From: CATQGW01 sp965242565
Lineage (GTDB): Bacteria > Chloroflexota > Dehalococcoidia > Bin125
Reading direction: 5' to 3'
NCBI GenBank assembly: GCA_965242565.1
Contig: OZ251457.1
Coordinates: 1,054,001 to 1,118,000 of the forward strand
DNA length: 64,000 nucleotides
Below the pieces are notes generated by a model. That model was not told the DNA's origin and did no database searches. It saw only the letters and a list, made by a program, of their open reading frames with translations. How positions within the stretch are numbered: the stretch's first letter is position 1; each line of letters opens with the position of its first letter. Below, piece after piece: positions 51,225 to 61,000 of this stretch. The position numbers and the translations under genes were made by a program.

Positions 51225-52459
51225 CAGTTGGAGGCTCCCACGGGCTGCGGCGTGGCCTGGCGGCCGGCCGGGATGGGCTGCGGCGACCAGTGGTCCTCGT
51301 AGTCCTCCCAGATGTGGCGGATGCGCGGGATGACCTGCTCGGCCATCAGCTTGGTGCTGGCCCGCGCCTTGTCGTCGGGCATGTTGCCGCAGTGCAGCAG
51401 GCAGACGAGGTGGCCGACCTGGAGCTTGTTGGCGAGTGTTTCGAGCTGCTCGGTGACCGAATCGGGCGAGCCGGCGACGATGTAGCCCTCGCGCACCCAG
51501 TCGTCCCAGCTGAGGGTGTGGGCGATGCCGAGGCCCTGCGCGCCGCCTGCGCGGAGGCCGACGCGGATGGTGTTCTCGGTGCGGTAGCCGGGCGCGTCGG
51601 CGAAGCCGGGGTGGACATGCAGACACTTGTCGAAGAAGTACTGCACGTGCTCCTCGTAGAGCTGCCGGGCCTGGTCGTCGGTCTCGGCGACGATGATTTG
51701 CTGGGCGAACGCGCCCTGGAAGGGGTTGAATTCGACGCCGAGTTCGCCGAGGCGGTTCCAGAAGCCCTGCATGAGGGCCTCGCCGCGCACGTAGCCGTTG
51801 AAGGAGAGGTAGGAGTAGTTGTAGGCGTTGTCGGCGCAGAAGTCCCAGGTTTCGACGGAGCCGCCGCCGGGGATCCAGATCGGCGGGTGGGGCTTCTGGA
51901 TCGGGCGGGGCCAGATGTTGACGTAGCGCGCCTTGTTGTATTTGCCGTTCCAGGCGAACACGTCGGGGTCGGCCCAGGCGCGCAGGATGAAGTCGTGGTT
52001 CTCCTGGTATTTGTCGCGCAGGGTGGCGGGGTTTGCGCCGAAGCAGAAGTTGTCGTCCATCGAGGTGCCGACGGGGAAGCCGGCGACGAGCCGGCCGCCG
52101 GACATCACGTCGAGCATCGCCATCTCCTCGGCGACGCGGGTGGGCGGGTTGTAGAGGGCGATCGACTGGCCGAGCAGGAGCAGCGTCACGTCTTTGGTGC
52201 GGCGCGAGAGGGTGGCGGCCATGATCTGGGGCGAGGGCATCATGCCGTAGGCGTTCTGGTGGTGTTCGTTGACGCCGATGCCGTCGAAGCCGAGGGTGGC
52301 GGCGTATTCGAGCTGGTCGAGGTATTCGTGGTAGACGCGGTGGCCCTCGACGGGGTCGTAGAGGCGGGAGTCGACGTCGACCCAAACGGAGCGGTTGGTC
52401 TCGCGGAAGTCGTCGGGCAGGTGGGGCCAGGGCATCAGGTTGAACCAGTGGAACTTCAT
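51224..52459 (-). CDS. LLM-class flavin-dependent oxidoreductase
   Basis: This 411-residue TIM-barrel flavoprotein shows the bacterial luciferase-like pattern: FDGIGVNEHHQNAYG, then a segment with SGGRLVAGFPVG, and KPHPPIWIPGGGS. It uses FMNH2 and oxygen, or F420, to oxidise a substrate that I cannot identify; monooxygenases of this group often make lactones or open rings. It is translationally coupled to the alpha/beta hydrolase gene. No flavin reductase gene is adjacent. Confidence 0.92.
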   Translation of the reverse strand: MKFHWFNLMPWPHLPDDFRETNRSVWVDVDSRLYDPVEGHRVYHEYLDQLEYAATLGFDGIGVNEHHQNAYGMMPSPQIMAATLSRRTKDVTLLLLGQSIALYNPPTRVAEEMAMLDVMSGGRLVAGFPVGTSMDDNFCFGANPATLRDKYQENHDFILRAWADPDVFAWNGKYNKARYVNIWPRPIQKPHPPIWIPGGGSVETWDFCADNAYNYSYLSFNGYVRGEALMQGFWNRLGELGVEFNPFQGAFAQQIIVAETDDQARQLYEEHVQYFFDKCLHVHPGFADAPGYRTENTIRVGLRAGGAQGLGIAHTLSWDDWVREGYIVAGSPDSVTEQLETLANKLQVGHLVCLLHCGNMPDDKARASTKLMAEQVIPRIRHIWEDYEDHWSPQPIPAGRQATPQPVGASN

Positions 52460-52508
52460 CGGCGTCTCCTGTCGTTCGGGGGTCGTGGCTAGGATACACG
52501 CTGCGGAC

Positions 52509-52775
52509 CTACTCCGGGACGGAGGCGGAGGCGGCGAGGGCGTCGAGCAGGGCGGGGAGGTCGTCGGCGTCGCGCGCCCGCCAGGCGACCTCGAAGGCGG
52601 AGGCCGCCCGCCCGCTCCAGCTCCAGGTCACCGTCAGGCCGGAGGCGCTCAGCGCCTCCAGCCGCAGCGAGCCCCCCAGCCCCGGCGGAACCTCCTGCGC
52701 CCGCGCGCCCACCGCCAGCAGCCCCGCGCACAGCGCCGCCAGCCCGAGCAGCCCGAGCCCGATCAACACCCGCAT
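52509..52775 (-). CDS. Short secreted protein with a fibronectin-III-like stretch
   Basis: This 88-residue protein has a signal peptide (LIGLGLLGLAALCAGLLAVGARA) and a short segment SLRLEALSASGLTVTWSWSG that resembles the start of a fibronectin type III domain. It lies 27 bp downstream of the large FN3 protein, in the same direction, and could be a fragment or small partner of it. The fold is too short to be a full FN3 domain. Confidence 0.6.
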   Translation of the reverse strand: MRVLIGLGLLGLAALCAGLLAVGARAQEVPPGLGGSLRLEALSASGLTVTWSWSGRAASAFEVAWRARDADDLPALLDALAASASVPE

Positions 52776-52802
52776 CCGCGCCCCTCCGTTCGCCCCTCAA
52801 TC

Positions 52803-55358
52803 CTAGCCAGACGACGGCGCCGCCGTGGTGGAGATGGCGACCTCCTGATCGCGGACCACCGTATCGCCATGGGAGATCACGACCCGGTAGGCCGTTGACG
52901 AGTCGAGGCCGTCAAGGCGGACGGCCGTTGCGTCGAATACTTCGACGTGCCGCACTTTCACTTCTTGCCCTTCGATGAAATCATGATCGCGGAAGAGGAA
53001 CACGATGTAGAGCGGCGTAGCATCGACGCGCGGCGGATCCCACCGCACCGTAATGCTGTTGTGAGTCGCTGTCGCGCGGACATTCTGCGCGCCGCGGAGC
53101 GGTGCCGTCCAATCGGGCGGCGCCGGCAGCGTGCGGACCGGCGCCGGCACCTCGGTGATCCGGGACTGGTCCCCGGCTTCCATGCGAACGAACACGCGGT
53201 GCTCGGTGTCCGGCGGCAGGCCGCGCAGCGTGAATTCGTGCGGATCCGCCGAGGACAGCGACACATGCTCACTGATGCCGCCCTTCAGGCTGTGCGCGGA
53301 AACGAAGTAGCTCACATCCGGCGCGGACTGCGGATCCCACCGCACGGTGATCGTGTCGTGCGTTGCGGTTGCCCGCACGTTCGTCGCCGCGGTCAGCGTC
53401 GTTACCGCCTGAACCGGCGTCCAGTTCAGCGCCTCCGGCGTCTCGCTCTCGATCGCGGTGCGTGTGTCCGCCACCGATAGTTCGTAGACGGTCGCCTCGC
53501 TGAGATTGTCAACGGTTGCGCCGTCCCGCGATGGAGTCCAGACATTGCTCATGAATGAGCTCGGTGCGAATGTCCATTGCGCCGATCCCTGCGGACGCCA
53601 GCGAAGTACGGAGCTGCGCTCTACGCCGGGTCCGGAGAGGCCTGCCGGCGTCCAGTCCGACAGGATGTAAGTACGATAGGCCGCAGCGTCGAAGTCGGTC
53701 GGCGCGGGCAGCGCCCTGGCCCTTGCGACATCCAGCGCGGCTTCGCGCCGCACCCCTCTGGAGTCGGTCACGACGGCGGTGATCCGCCTGGCGGCGAGCC
53801 CCGCCTGCGCGTCCGCGGCCTCCGCCTCGGTCAGCGCGCCGCAGTTGATCCGCAGGTTCTCCGCGCTGACGTCAACCGCCGAATCCTCGATGCTCAGGAC
53901 GTACGGGGCGGAGCCGCCGCTGATCTGCCACGAGATCTCGGTCAGCGTGCCGGCCGTGCAAAGCTCGCGCGAGCTCTCCAGCGTCAGATCAAGCGGCGGC
54001 GATGTCGGCCTGCCATCCGCCCACCACTCAATGAGTGGTTGCCGTTCAGCGGACGGCGCAGGCAAGGTCGTGATTTCGATGGTGGTCTTGCCCCCGTGCA
54101 GATCGTGGTGATGTACGTGGATGGTGTAGGTAGTCTCCGGCTCCAATCGGTCGAGGGAAAACGTCGTGGCGCCCTCAACCCAGTCCGCGTACGGGTAAGG
54201 GCTTGCCGGGTGCTCAACGGAAACGAGGTACATCAGTCGAGCATCCGTCGGCGGCGCAGCCCAGGACACCTCGATCATGTTGTGTGTCGCGCGAGTGCCG
54301 ACGATCACGGGGGCTCGCTCGCTTGGTGTCCAGTTCGCCGGCGCCTGTGCAGTTGCGATGTCCATATTGGTCTCCGCGCGCGAGTAGAAGTCGCCGTCGA
54401 CCGACACGGTTACCGTGTAGTTCGTCGCCGCATCGAGCCCACGGAAGGTGATCTCGCGTGACACTGTCGGCGAGGCATCTACCCACTTGAGGCGCCCTGG
54501 CCCCTGAGAACCGCGTTCGACGATCCTGATGTGGTAGTCGCGCACTGACGGCTGTGCGTCCCAAACGACGGTCACCGTGTCGTGAGTCGCCGTCGCCCGA
54601 ACGCCGGATGGTGCTTTCGTTGTCGTAGCCGTCGTGGTCCCGCTCCAGGTCAACGCAGCCGGGGTCAATGCTTCGAGCGGGTCGCGCACTGCCGCGACTT
54701 GCGCTTCATACGCAATACCTTCGCTCAGGCCCGGAATTCCGGCGGAAGTACGGTCATGCGACCACAAGAGCTCATTGTGGACGTAGTTCCAGACGGCCTG
54801 TCCGGTTGGGCGTGAGCGCACCAGATATCGAGCAATGCCATCTGTCCCACGCACCCCATCGTTAACCGACCAGTGCATCGCGATGAGGGTGCGTTGGGCA
54901 GTGGCGTACGAGCGGCTGGGCGCAGGCAGCGCTCTGGCTCTTGCGACATCGAGCGCCGCCTCGCGCCGGACGCCTCTGGAGTCAGTGACGACGGCCGTGA
55001 CCGTCTTGGCCGCCAGCGCCGCTTCCGCATCGCCCGCCTCCGCCTCGGTCAGCGCGCCGCAGTTGACCCGCACGTTGTCGGCGCTTACGTCAACCGCGGA
55101 ATTCTCCACGCTCAAGGCATACGGGGCGGACCCGCCGCTGATCTGCCACGAGATTTCGGTCAGCGTGCCGGCTGTGCAGAGCTCGCGCGAGCTCTCCAGC
55201 GTCAGCGCGAGGCGCGGGGGCGGCGCGGGGAGCGTGAGCCAGGGTTCCGCGCGGGGAAGCTCCGGGGGCGGTGGAGCGTCGGCCCGGATCTGCTCGCCCG
55301 CCGAGCCGAGCAGGGCGGCGAGCAGCGCCAAGACCAGTGTTGTAAGCCGCAGACGCAT
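52803..55358 (-). CDS. Secreted fibronectin type III-like repeat protein
   Basis: This 851-residue protein has a signal peptide (LTTLVLALLAALLGSAG) and two large internal repeats of about 400 residues. Each starts with a block around LESSRELCTAGTLTEISWQ and SRGVRREAALDVARARALP. Each then contains FN3-type domains with (N/G)VRATATHDT(I/V)TV(V/R)WD. FN3 domains are common in extracellular adhesive or enzyme-linked proteins. No catalytic domain or cell-wall anchor is visible. The small secreted protein downstream might belong to the same system. Confidence 0.85.
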   Translation of the reverse strand: MRLRLTTLVLALLAALLGSAGEQIRADAPPPPELPRAEPWLTLPAPPPRLALTLESSRELCTAGTLTEISWQISGGSAPYALSVENSAVDVSADNVRVNCGALTEAEAGDAEAALAAKTVTAVVTDSRGVRREAALDVARARALPAPSRSYATAQRTLIAMHWSVNDGVRGTDGIARYLVRSRPTGQAVWNYVHNELLWSHDRTSAGIPGLSEGIAYEAQVAAVRDPLEALTPAALTWSGTTTATTTKAPSGVRATATHDTVTVVWDAQPSVRDYHIRIVERGSQGPGRLKWVDASPTVSREITFRGLDAATNYTVTVSVDGDFYSRAETNMDIATAQAPANWTPSERAPVIVGTRATHNMIEVSWAAPPTDARLMYLVSVEHPASPYPYADWVEGATTFSLDRLEPETTYTIHVHHHDLHGGKTTIEITTLPAPSAERQPLIEWWADGRPTSPPLDLTLESSRELCTAGTLTEISWQISGGSAPYVLSIEDSAVDVSAENLRINCGALTEAEAADAQAGLAARRITAVVTDSRGVRREAALDVARARALPAPTDFDAAAYRTYILSDWTPAGLSGPGVERSSVLRWRPQGSAQWTFAPSSFMSNVWTPSRDGATVDNLSEATVYELSVADTRTAIESETPEALNWTPVQAVTTLTAATNVRATATHDTITVRWDPQSAPDVSYFVSAHSLKGGISEHVSLSSADPHEFTLRGLPPDTEHRVFVRMEAGDQSRITEVPAPVRTLPAPPDWTAPLRGAQNVRATATHNSITVRWDPPRVDATPLYIVFLFRDHDFIEGQEVKVRHVEVFDATAVRLDGLDSSTAYRVVISHGDTVVRDQEVAISTTAAPSSG

Positions 55359-55457
55359 CGCTCAGCCCTCCTCCGCTTTCGATGCTAGCCAGACGACGGG
55401 AGAGGGCGGATGGTTCCGCGTTGCGGCCGGGGGCGGGGGTGCGAGTAGGCTGCGGGG

Positions 55458-56315
55458 GTGGCTGACGAGGCTGTCTGCTTTCGACATGAGGAGCGCTGGG
55501 CGGGCGTGCTCTGCCAGCGCTGCCTGCGGCCGATCTGCGCCGACTGCATGGTGCAGGCGCCGGTCGGCTACCAGTGCGTGGAGTGCGTGCGGGAGGCGTC
55601 GCGCGGGCAGCGGCGGGTGGTGCTGGGCACGGAGCCGGTGCGGGTGACGCAGGGGCTGATCGCGATCAACATCGTCGTCTTCGTGATCGTGCTGGCTGTG
55701 ACCGGCTCGTTTGCGTTCTGGGGCGGCGGCGCGACCTCCGTCCACCGCGATTTCGCGCTGTGGGGGCCGTCGATCCATCTGGACGGCGAGTGGTGGCGGA
55801 TCGTGACCAGCGCGTTCCTGCACTACGGGCTGATTCACCTGGCGATGAACATGCTGATTCTGATGTGGGTGGGGCGGATGCTGGAGCCGGTGCTGGGGCC
55901 GTGGCGCTTTGCGCTGGTCTACGCGGTGTGTCTGCTGGGCGGCGCGTTCGGCGCGCTGCTGGCGTCGCCGACCGGGCTGACCGCGGGGGCGTCGGGCGCG
56001 GTGTTCGGGGTGGCGGGGGTGCTGGTGGTGGCGGAGCGCGCGGGCGGGGTGCGCTGGCAGGATTCGGGCATCTTCGTCTTTCTGGTGCTCAACATCGTGC
56101 TCTCGCTGCTGATTCCGCGGATTTCGATTGGGGGGCATTTCGGCGGGCTGATTCTGGGCGTGCTCTGCGGGCTGGCGCTGTGGCGGCTGCCGACGCTGGG
56201 CGGTCTCGGTCGGACGCGCTGGCTACCGGAGATCGCAATCGCGGGGCTGGGCGTGGCAGCGGCGGCGGGTGCGTGGTTCTGGGCTGCGCCCAGCTGGGCT
56301 AATCCGCTCTTCTGA
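55458..56315 (+). CDS. Rhomboid family intramembrane serine protease with B-box-type zinc finger
   Basis: A 285-residue membrane protein starting at GTG 55458. Residues 5-37 hold a small zinc finger of B-box type (CFRHEERWAGVLCQRC...C..C). Six hydrophobic segments follow. The rhomboid catalytic Ser lies in GASGAVFG and the catalytic His in IGGHFGG. The W(W)RIVTSAFLHYGLIHLAMNM pattern (HxxxN) supports rhomboid. It would cut transmembrane segments of other proteins; the zinc finger may bring substrates. Confidence 0.92.
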   Translation: MADEAVCFRHEERWAGVLCQRCLRPICADCMVQAPVGYQCVECVREASRGQRRVVLGTEPVRVTQGLIAINIVVFVIVLAVTGSFAFWGGGATSVHRDFALWGPSIHLDGEWWRIVTSAFLHYGLIHLAMNMLILMWVGRMLEPVLGPWRFALVYAVCLLGGAFGALLASPTGLTAGASGAVFGVAGVLVVAERAGGVRWQDSGIFVFLVLNIVLSLLIPRISIGGHFGGLILGVLCGLALWRLPTLGGLGRTRWLPEIAIAGLGVAAAAGAWFWAAPSWANPLF

Positions 56316-56363
56316 CCCCGCAGTGGGTCGGCAGCCGCTATCTTGCCGCCGAAAGGCGGTGCA

Positions 56364-57149
56364 ATGATGAGCGACCGATTTGCGGGCAACGTGGCGGTGG
56401 TGACCGGAGCGGCGGGCGGGATTGGACGCGCGACCTGCGTGCGCTTCGCGGAGGACGGAGCGCAGGTGGTGGCGGTGGATCTGGCCGGCTCGGCGCTGGA
56501 TGAGACGGTGGCGGCGGTGTCCAACGCCGGCGGCGAAATCCTGACCGTCGAGGCGGATGTGACGCAGGATGGCGATGTCGCCGGCTACGTGGCGCGGGCG
56601 GTGGAGCGCTTCGGGCGGATCGACGCCTTCTTCAACAACGCCGGCATCGAGGGGGTGCGGGCGAACCTGTGGGAGCTGGACGAGGACGACTTCGACCGGG
56701 TGATCGCGGTCAATCTCAAGGGCGTCTTCCTGGGGTTGAAGCATGTCGCGCCGGCGATGCGGGCCGACGGCGGCGGGGCGATTGTGAACACGGCCTCGAT
56801 TGCGGGGCTGACAGCAACGCCGGGGATCATCGCCTACGGGGCGAGCAAGCACGCGGTGGTGGGGATGACCAAGTCGGCGTCGGTCGAGCTGGCGCCCGAG
56901 ATTCGGGTGAACGCGGTCTGCCCGGGGCCGATTGAGACGCGGATGATGCGCTCGCTGGAGCGGCAGTTCGACCCGGACAACCCGCAGGGCGTCCACGACA
57001 TGTTCGCGGCGGGGATTCCGCTGGGGCGCTACGGCGAGCCGGAGGAGGTGGCGTCGCTGGTGACGTGGTTGTGCAGCGACGATTCGCGCTACATCAGCGG
57101 CTCGATGCACACGATCGACGGTGGGGGCGGCGGCGCGCGACGGGGGTAG
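56364..57149 (+). CDS. Short-chain dehydrogenase/reductase
   Basis: A 261-residue classical SDR with TGAAGGIG near the N-terminus, NNAG at about residues 85-88, and catalytic Tyr/Lys in YGASK. The C-terminus ends MHTIDGGGGG, as in many oxidoreductases using NAD(H). The substrate is unknown. AAAGGCGG at 56352-56359 precedes ATG 56364; an earlier TTG at 56343 is less likely. It is 48 bp downstream of the rhomboid gene. Confidence 0.9.
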   Translation: MMSDRFAGNVAVVTGAAGGIGRATCVRFAEDGAQVVAVDLAGSALDETVAAVSNAGGEILTVEADVTQDGDVAGYVARAVERFGRIDAFFNNAGIEGVRANLWELDEDDFDRVIAVNLKGVFLGLKHVAPAMRADGGGAIVNTASIAGLTATPGIIAYGASKHAVVGMTKSASVELAPEIRVNAVCPGPIETRMMRSLERQFDPDNPQGVHDMFAAGIPLGRYGEPEEVASLVTWLCSDDSRYISGSMHTIDGGGGGARRG

Positions 57150-57169
57150 GGCCTGCCTTGCCGTCACGC

Positions 57170-58084
57170 TCAACTTGGCGGGCACGGAGGTGGTGGTCTT
57201 AAGGGCGCTTTGGTTTCGGGGTCGCGCAGCCCCTGCAAGTTCGGCGGGTTGTCCGGATCAGCACACGCCTCGTCAAGTTGAGCCTGAGTCAGGCCACGCA
57301 CTTTGTTCGCCACGCCACGCACTTGACCCGCCTTGTCACCCGGGTTCAGTTCCATATTGCTGCCGCCAGTGAAGTCTGCACCGGAAAGATCTGCGCCATC
57401 GAAATGGGCATCCGTCAACGTAATGCCATTCAGATTCGCGCCTCGCAGACTCGCACCACCGAGCCGCGCGTCCGTCCAATCTGCGTCGCGGAAGTGTCCT
57501 CGATCCAGCTGTGCATTGAAGAGCGCCGGGACGAATGGGATGCCGCTCCTTTTCTGCTCAGCCTTCTCGAGTTCGCGCTTACGGCACTGCCCGATTATCT
57601 GCATTGCCTGCTGCACATCGTCCCGCAAACGGGGCGACGGGTGCTCGTCGGGCGGAGGGTTGCGCAGGAATGCCGCACACAGGCGCACAATCTGAATGTA
57701 ATACTCGTCGGGGTGCTCTTCAACGAGGCGACGGAGAGTGTGCAGCCCGGCGATTCGCACCGCCAAGGTTGAATGCCCGAGCATCTCCGCCCCCTGTCTG
57801 TATTGTCCGTTCCAGACATCTCGTTCGGCGATCCGGGTTCGCCAGTCGGCGATCCGACTCCGCCAGATCGCGATCGGCAACGCAACAATGGCTGCGACGA
57901 CCAAGCCGACGTTGCGGATAGCTTCTGTTTGGTCCCAGAAACAGACAGAGAGAAAGATCACAGCGGCCAACGCGAGGATGGCCAGAGGTGCCATACCGGC
58001 CTCGGCGAGCAATGCGGCGCGCTTGCTGATGTCGTTGATCCAGCGGAAGAACGGCATTGGTACCTCCGGATCAAGCTTGGTCAA
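57170..58084 (-). CDS. Membrane protein with pentapeptide repeats
   Basis: A 304-residue protein with two transmembrane helices at about residues 31-50 and 59-75. A helical region follows (LGHSTLAVRIAGLHTLRRLVEEHP), and then a short run of pentapeptide repeats A(D/N)L/F-type (GASLRGANL, DGADLSGADF, residues 210-240). It ends in a Pro-rich tail. Its first 14 bases overlap the end of the restriction-modification gene. So it may be co-expressed with that system as an effector or accessory. ATG 58057 is an alternative start with no overlap. Confidence 0.75.
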   Translation of the reverse strand: MTKLDPEVPMPFFRWINDISKRAALLAEAGMAPLAILALAAVIFLSVCFWDQTEAIRNVGLVVAAIVALPIAIWRSRIADWRTRIAERDVWNGQYRQGAEMLGHSTLAVRIAGLHTLRRLVEEHPDEYYIQIVRLCAAFLRNPPPDEHPSPRLRDDVQQAMQIIGQCRKRELEKAEQKRSGIPFVPALFNAQLDRGHFRDADWTDARLGGASLRGANLNGITLTDAHFDGADLSGADFTGGSNMELNPGDKAGQVRGVANKVRGLTQAQLDEACADPDNPPNLQGLRDPETKAPLRPPPPCPPS

Positions 58085-61000
58085 GATTCCAGTCGCGTCG
58101 CCGGGTCGTCTCCAGGATGGCGGCGATGCGACGGGCGGCCTCCGAGAACCAGTTTAGCTCATCCAGCGTCAGCGCGCGGCCGAGGACTTTGCGCTCGCGG
58201 TAGGAGAGCCACTTTTTGAGGACCTGGTAGCCGCCGAGGCGGTAGGTCCAGACGGGTTTGGGGATGTTGGCCCAGTAGGCGCGGTCGTTGAGGTAGACAT
58301 CTACCGTGTCGGGGTGCTCGGTGAGTTTGCCCTGGCCGGGCATTACGGCCTTACCTGCGCCATGATGGCCCCAGCCGGCGGTGATGCTGAAATCGTCGCC
58401 TGCCATCCGGGAGCCGTCGGTTTTGGCGGCGACGGCGATTTTGCGGTCGAGGAGGTCGGTTGCGTCGGCTTCGGTGTCGAGCAGGCGGGCGAGGGTGCGC
58501 CCGCGCTCGGCGGAGGCGAGCAGGGTTTGGCGGTCGTCGGGCAGGGGAATGCGCGGCCAGCCCGTGCGGAGACCGCCAGTGTTAGCTGCACGGTAGGCGG
58601 GGTCGTGAAGCGTGGCGAGCGCGTGGTGGAAGAGGTCGGACGGCGTCGCGTCGTGCGACTCGATGTAGCGCAGCGCCAGGTCGCTCAGGTTCGGGGTGCG
58701 CCTCACGCCGTCAACCAGCTCGCCAAACTGGTCGTCGCGGAGGTAGAGCGGGAACCACAGGGCGCCGCGCTCGATGAGGTGGTAAGAGCCCATGCGCGTG
58801 GTGAACATCGCCTGCGGTTCCGATGCGCCTTTGCGCAGATGCTGGGCTGCGCACAGCCACACGTTTCCCTCGAACACATGTGGTTTGTACTCTGCTCGTT
58901 TCTCGTCGAGCAGCTTGGTGTCGCCGTCCCAATAGAGCCAGCGATCGTCGAACGGACGATAGGAGTATCGAACGACACCGTCGTCGACAGGCCCACTTCG
59001 TCGAAGCAGTACAGAGCGCGTAGTTCTGGCTCTGAATCGGCCAGTCTCTTTCATCACGCTCGGGTAGCGACGCCCGATCTCTTCGTCGCTGATGCCAGCG
59101 TCGAAATACTCGTCAGTCCGTTGTCGCAACGCATCGGCGTCAATGGCGACCAAGAAGGCATCGCGACTGGTTGTCACGCCGGGGAACTGAGAAGGGAAGA
59201 GGTCCACCAATGACGGCCATTTAAACCAGTCGTCGCTGACGACCGCGGGCTTAAAGGGAAGTCCGAGACCGGCAGGCGGCGACAACGTGAGATACTCGGG
59301 CGCAGCCGCTTCATCGTCAACACTCTCAAGCAGGGCGCCCCGTCGTTCTTCCGCCCGCGCATGAGTGAAATCCCGGTACAGCACACGGCCGGAGCGAGCG
59401 TCGCGCGTCCGGGACAGCGTGGCGATCGCGACGCCAATGCGAATGCCCGGTGACTCTCCTTTGACCGCAAAGACGGTCTGGCTGGTGCGGCCGTCGGGCG
59501 CATATTCGGAGATGATCCGATCACCATGCAGGTTGTCGATGCGCACGGTATCGAAGGCGTCGAGGTAGCGTTCGCGCATGCCGGGGAAGGAGCGGCCGTC
59601 GAGCCAAGAGTAGTTGGAGATGAAACAGACGACGCCTTCGCCGGTGCGCTCGGTGATGCGGCGCTCGGCCATGCGGAAGAAGCGCACATAGAGGTCATTC
59701 AGCCCATCTCCCTGGGGTTGCGGGATGTCCGCGCCGCGCACCTCGCGGTAGGCGTCCGACAGTTCGCGCTCCTCGTCAACCGCAACACCGGCGAACCCGT
59801 TGTAGGGCGGGTTGCCGAGCACGACCAGAATTCGGCGCTTGCGCTTGACTTCGTCAGCCTGTTTGCGTTCGTCCTCAAACTCCGGGAAGTCGAGCGCCTG
59901 GGTGACCGTCTCTTCCCAGCCGGTGAGGGCGTTGGTGAGGAAGACGCCTGCGCGTTCGTTCTCGCCGAGGCCGGCGTCCATTCGCTCAAGCGCGAGGCCG
60001 ATTTGTAGATGCGCGACGACGAGCGGGGCGGGCATGATTTCGAAGCCGAAGACGCGCTCCTGCGCGGCCGCGCGCAGGGCTTCGCCGGCGGCGGCGCCCA
60101 AATCCTGCGATGATTCGTTGATGCGGCGCAGGGTTTCGACGAGGAATGCGCCGGTGCCGCAGCACGGATCGAGCACGTAGACATTCTCATCGGCCAGCCC
60201 GTGAGCGACGCCGAGGTCGTCGCGCAGGGCGCGGTCGACGCGCGCCACCATGTACTGCACCACCTCGTGCGGCGTGTACCAGACCCCGAGCTGCTTGCGC
60301 AGCTCGGGGTCGAAGGCTTCGAGGAAGGGTTCGTAGAAGTACTGGACGGCCTCGCCCTGCTCGAAGCGGGCGAGGAACGTTTCGTGATCGACGCGCGACA
60401 GGACCGCGTCGGACCAGTCCAGGACCTCGACCAGGTCGAGGCGACGCAGGCGGCGGCGATCCGTCAGTTGGTGGAACAGGACGCTCAACACCGGCATTTG
60501 CAGATAGTCGACCGCGTCCTTCCAGCGGAAACGTTTCGCGTTTCCCTCTCGCACCCACAACACCCAAGCGGAGAACACGCCGTAGAACAGCGTCTGCACG
60601 AGCGTTGAGCGGAAGAGTCGGGCGCCTCGCTTGTCGTCGAAGCGCATGCCCAGCGCCTGGTCCAGGGCGCGGCGGACCTGTTCCAGCGAACGCTCATCGC
60701 TTGCTGCGGCCACCCGTTCCAGCGCGTCTCTTGCACAGAGGGCGAGCAACCGAGCCAGATCGCGCGGATCGCGAATTGGCGCGGTGTGCTGCATTATGCG
60801 AACCAGATACTCGCCGAGCGGCTCACCGTGGCGATTGGCCGTCGCCTGCGGGCGGCGCAGTTGCTCCTCGAACTCATCGACGCTGTCGGCGAGCGAATAA
60901 CGCTCGAGCACCGACTTTGCGCCGTCGCCGTCTTCGCCGACCAGTGCGAACTGGCGCAGGTTCGTGACGAGCACGAGTCGATGCGCGCGCCAGTACCTGG

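Noticed and set aside
50436..52499. 687-codon minus frame covering the LLM gene
   Set aside because: Only the last 262 codons (alpha/beta hydrolase) are real; the rest is the wrong frame of the LLM oxidoreductase.
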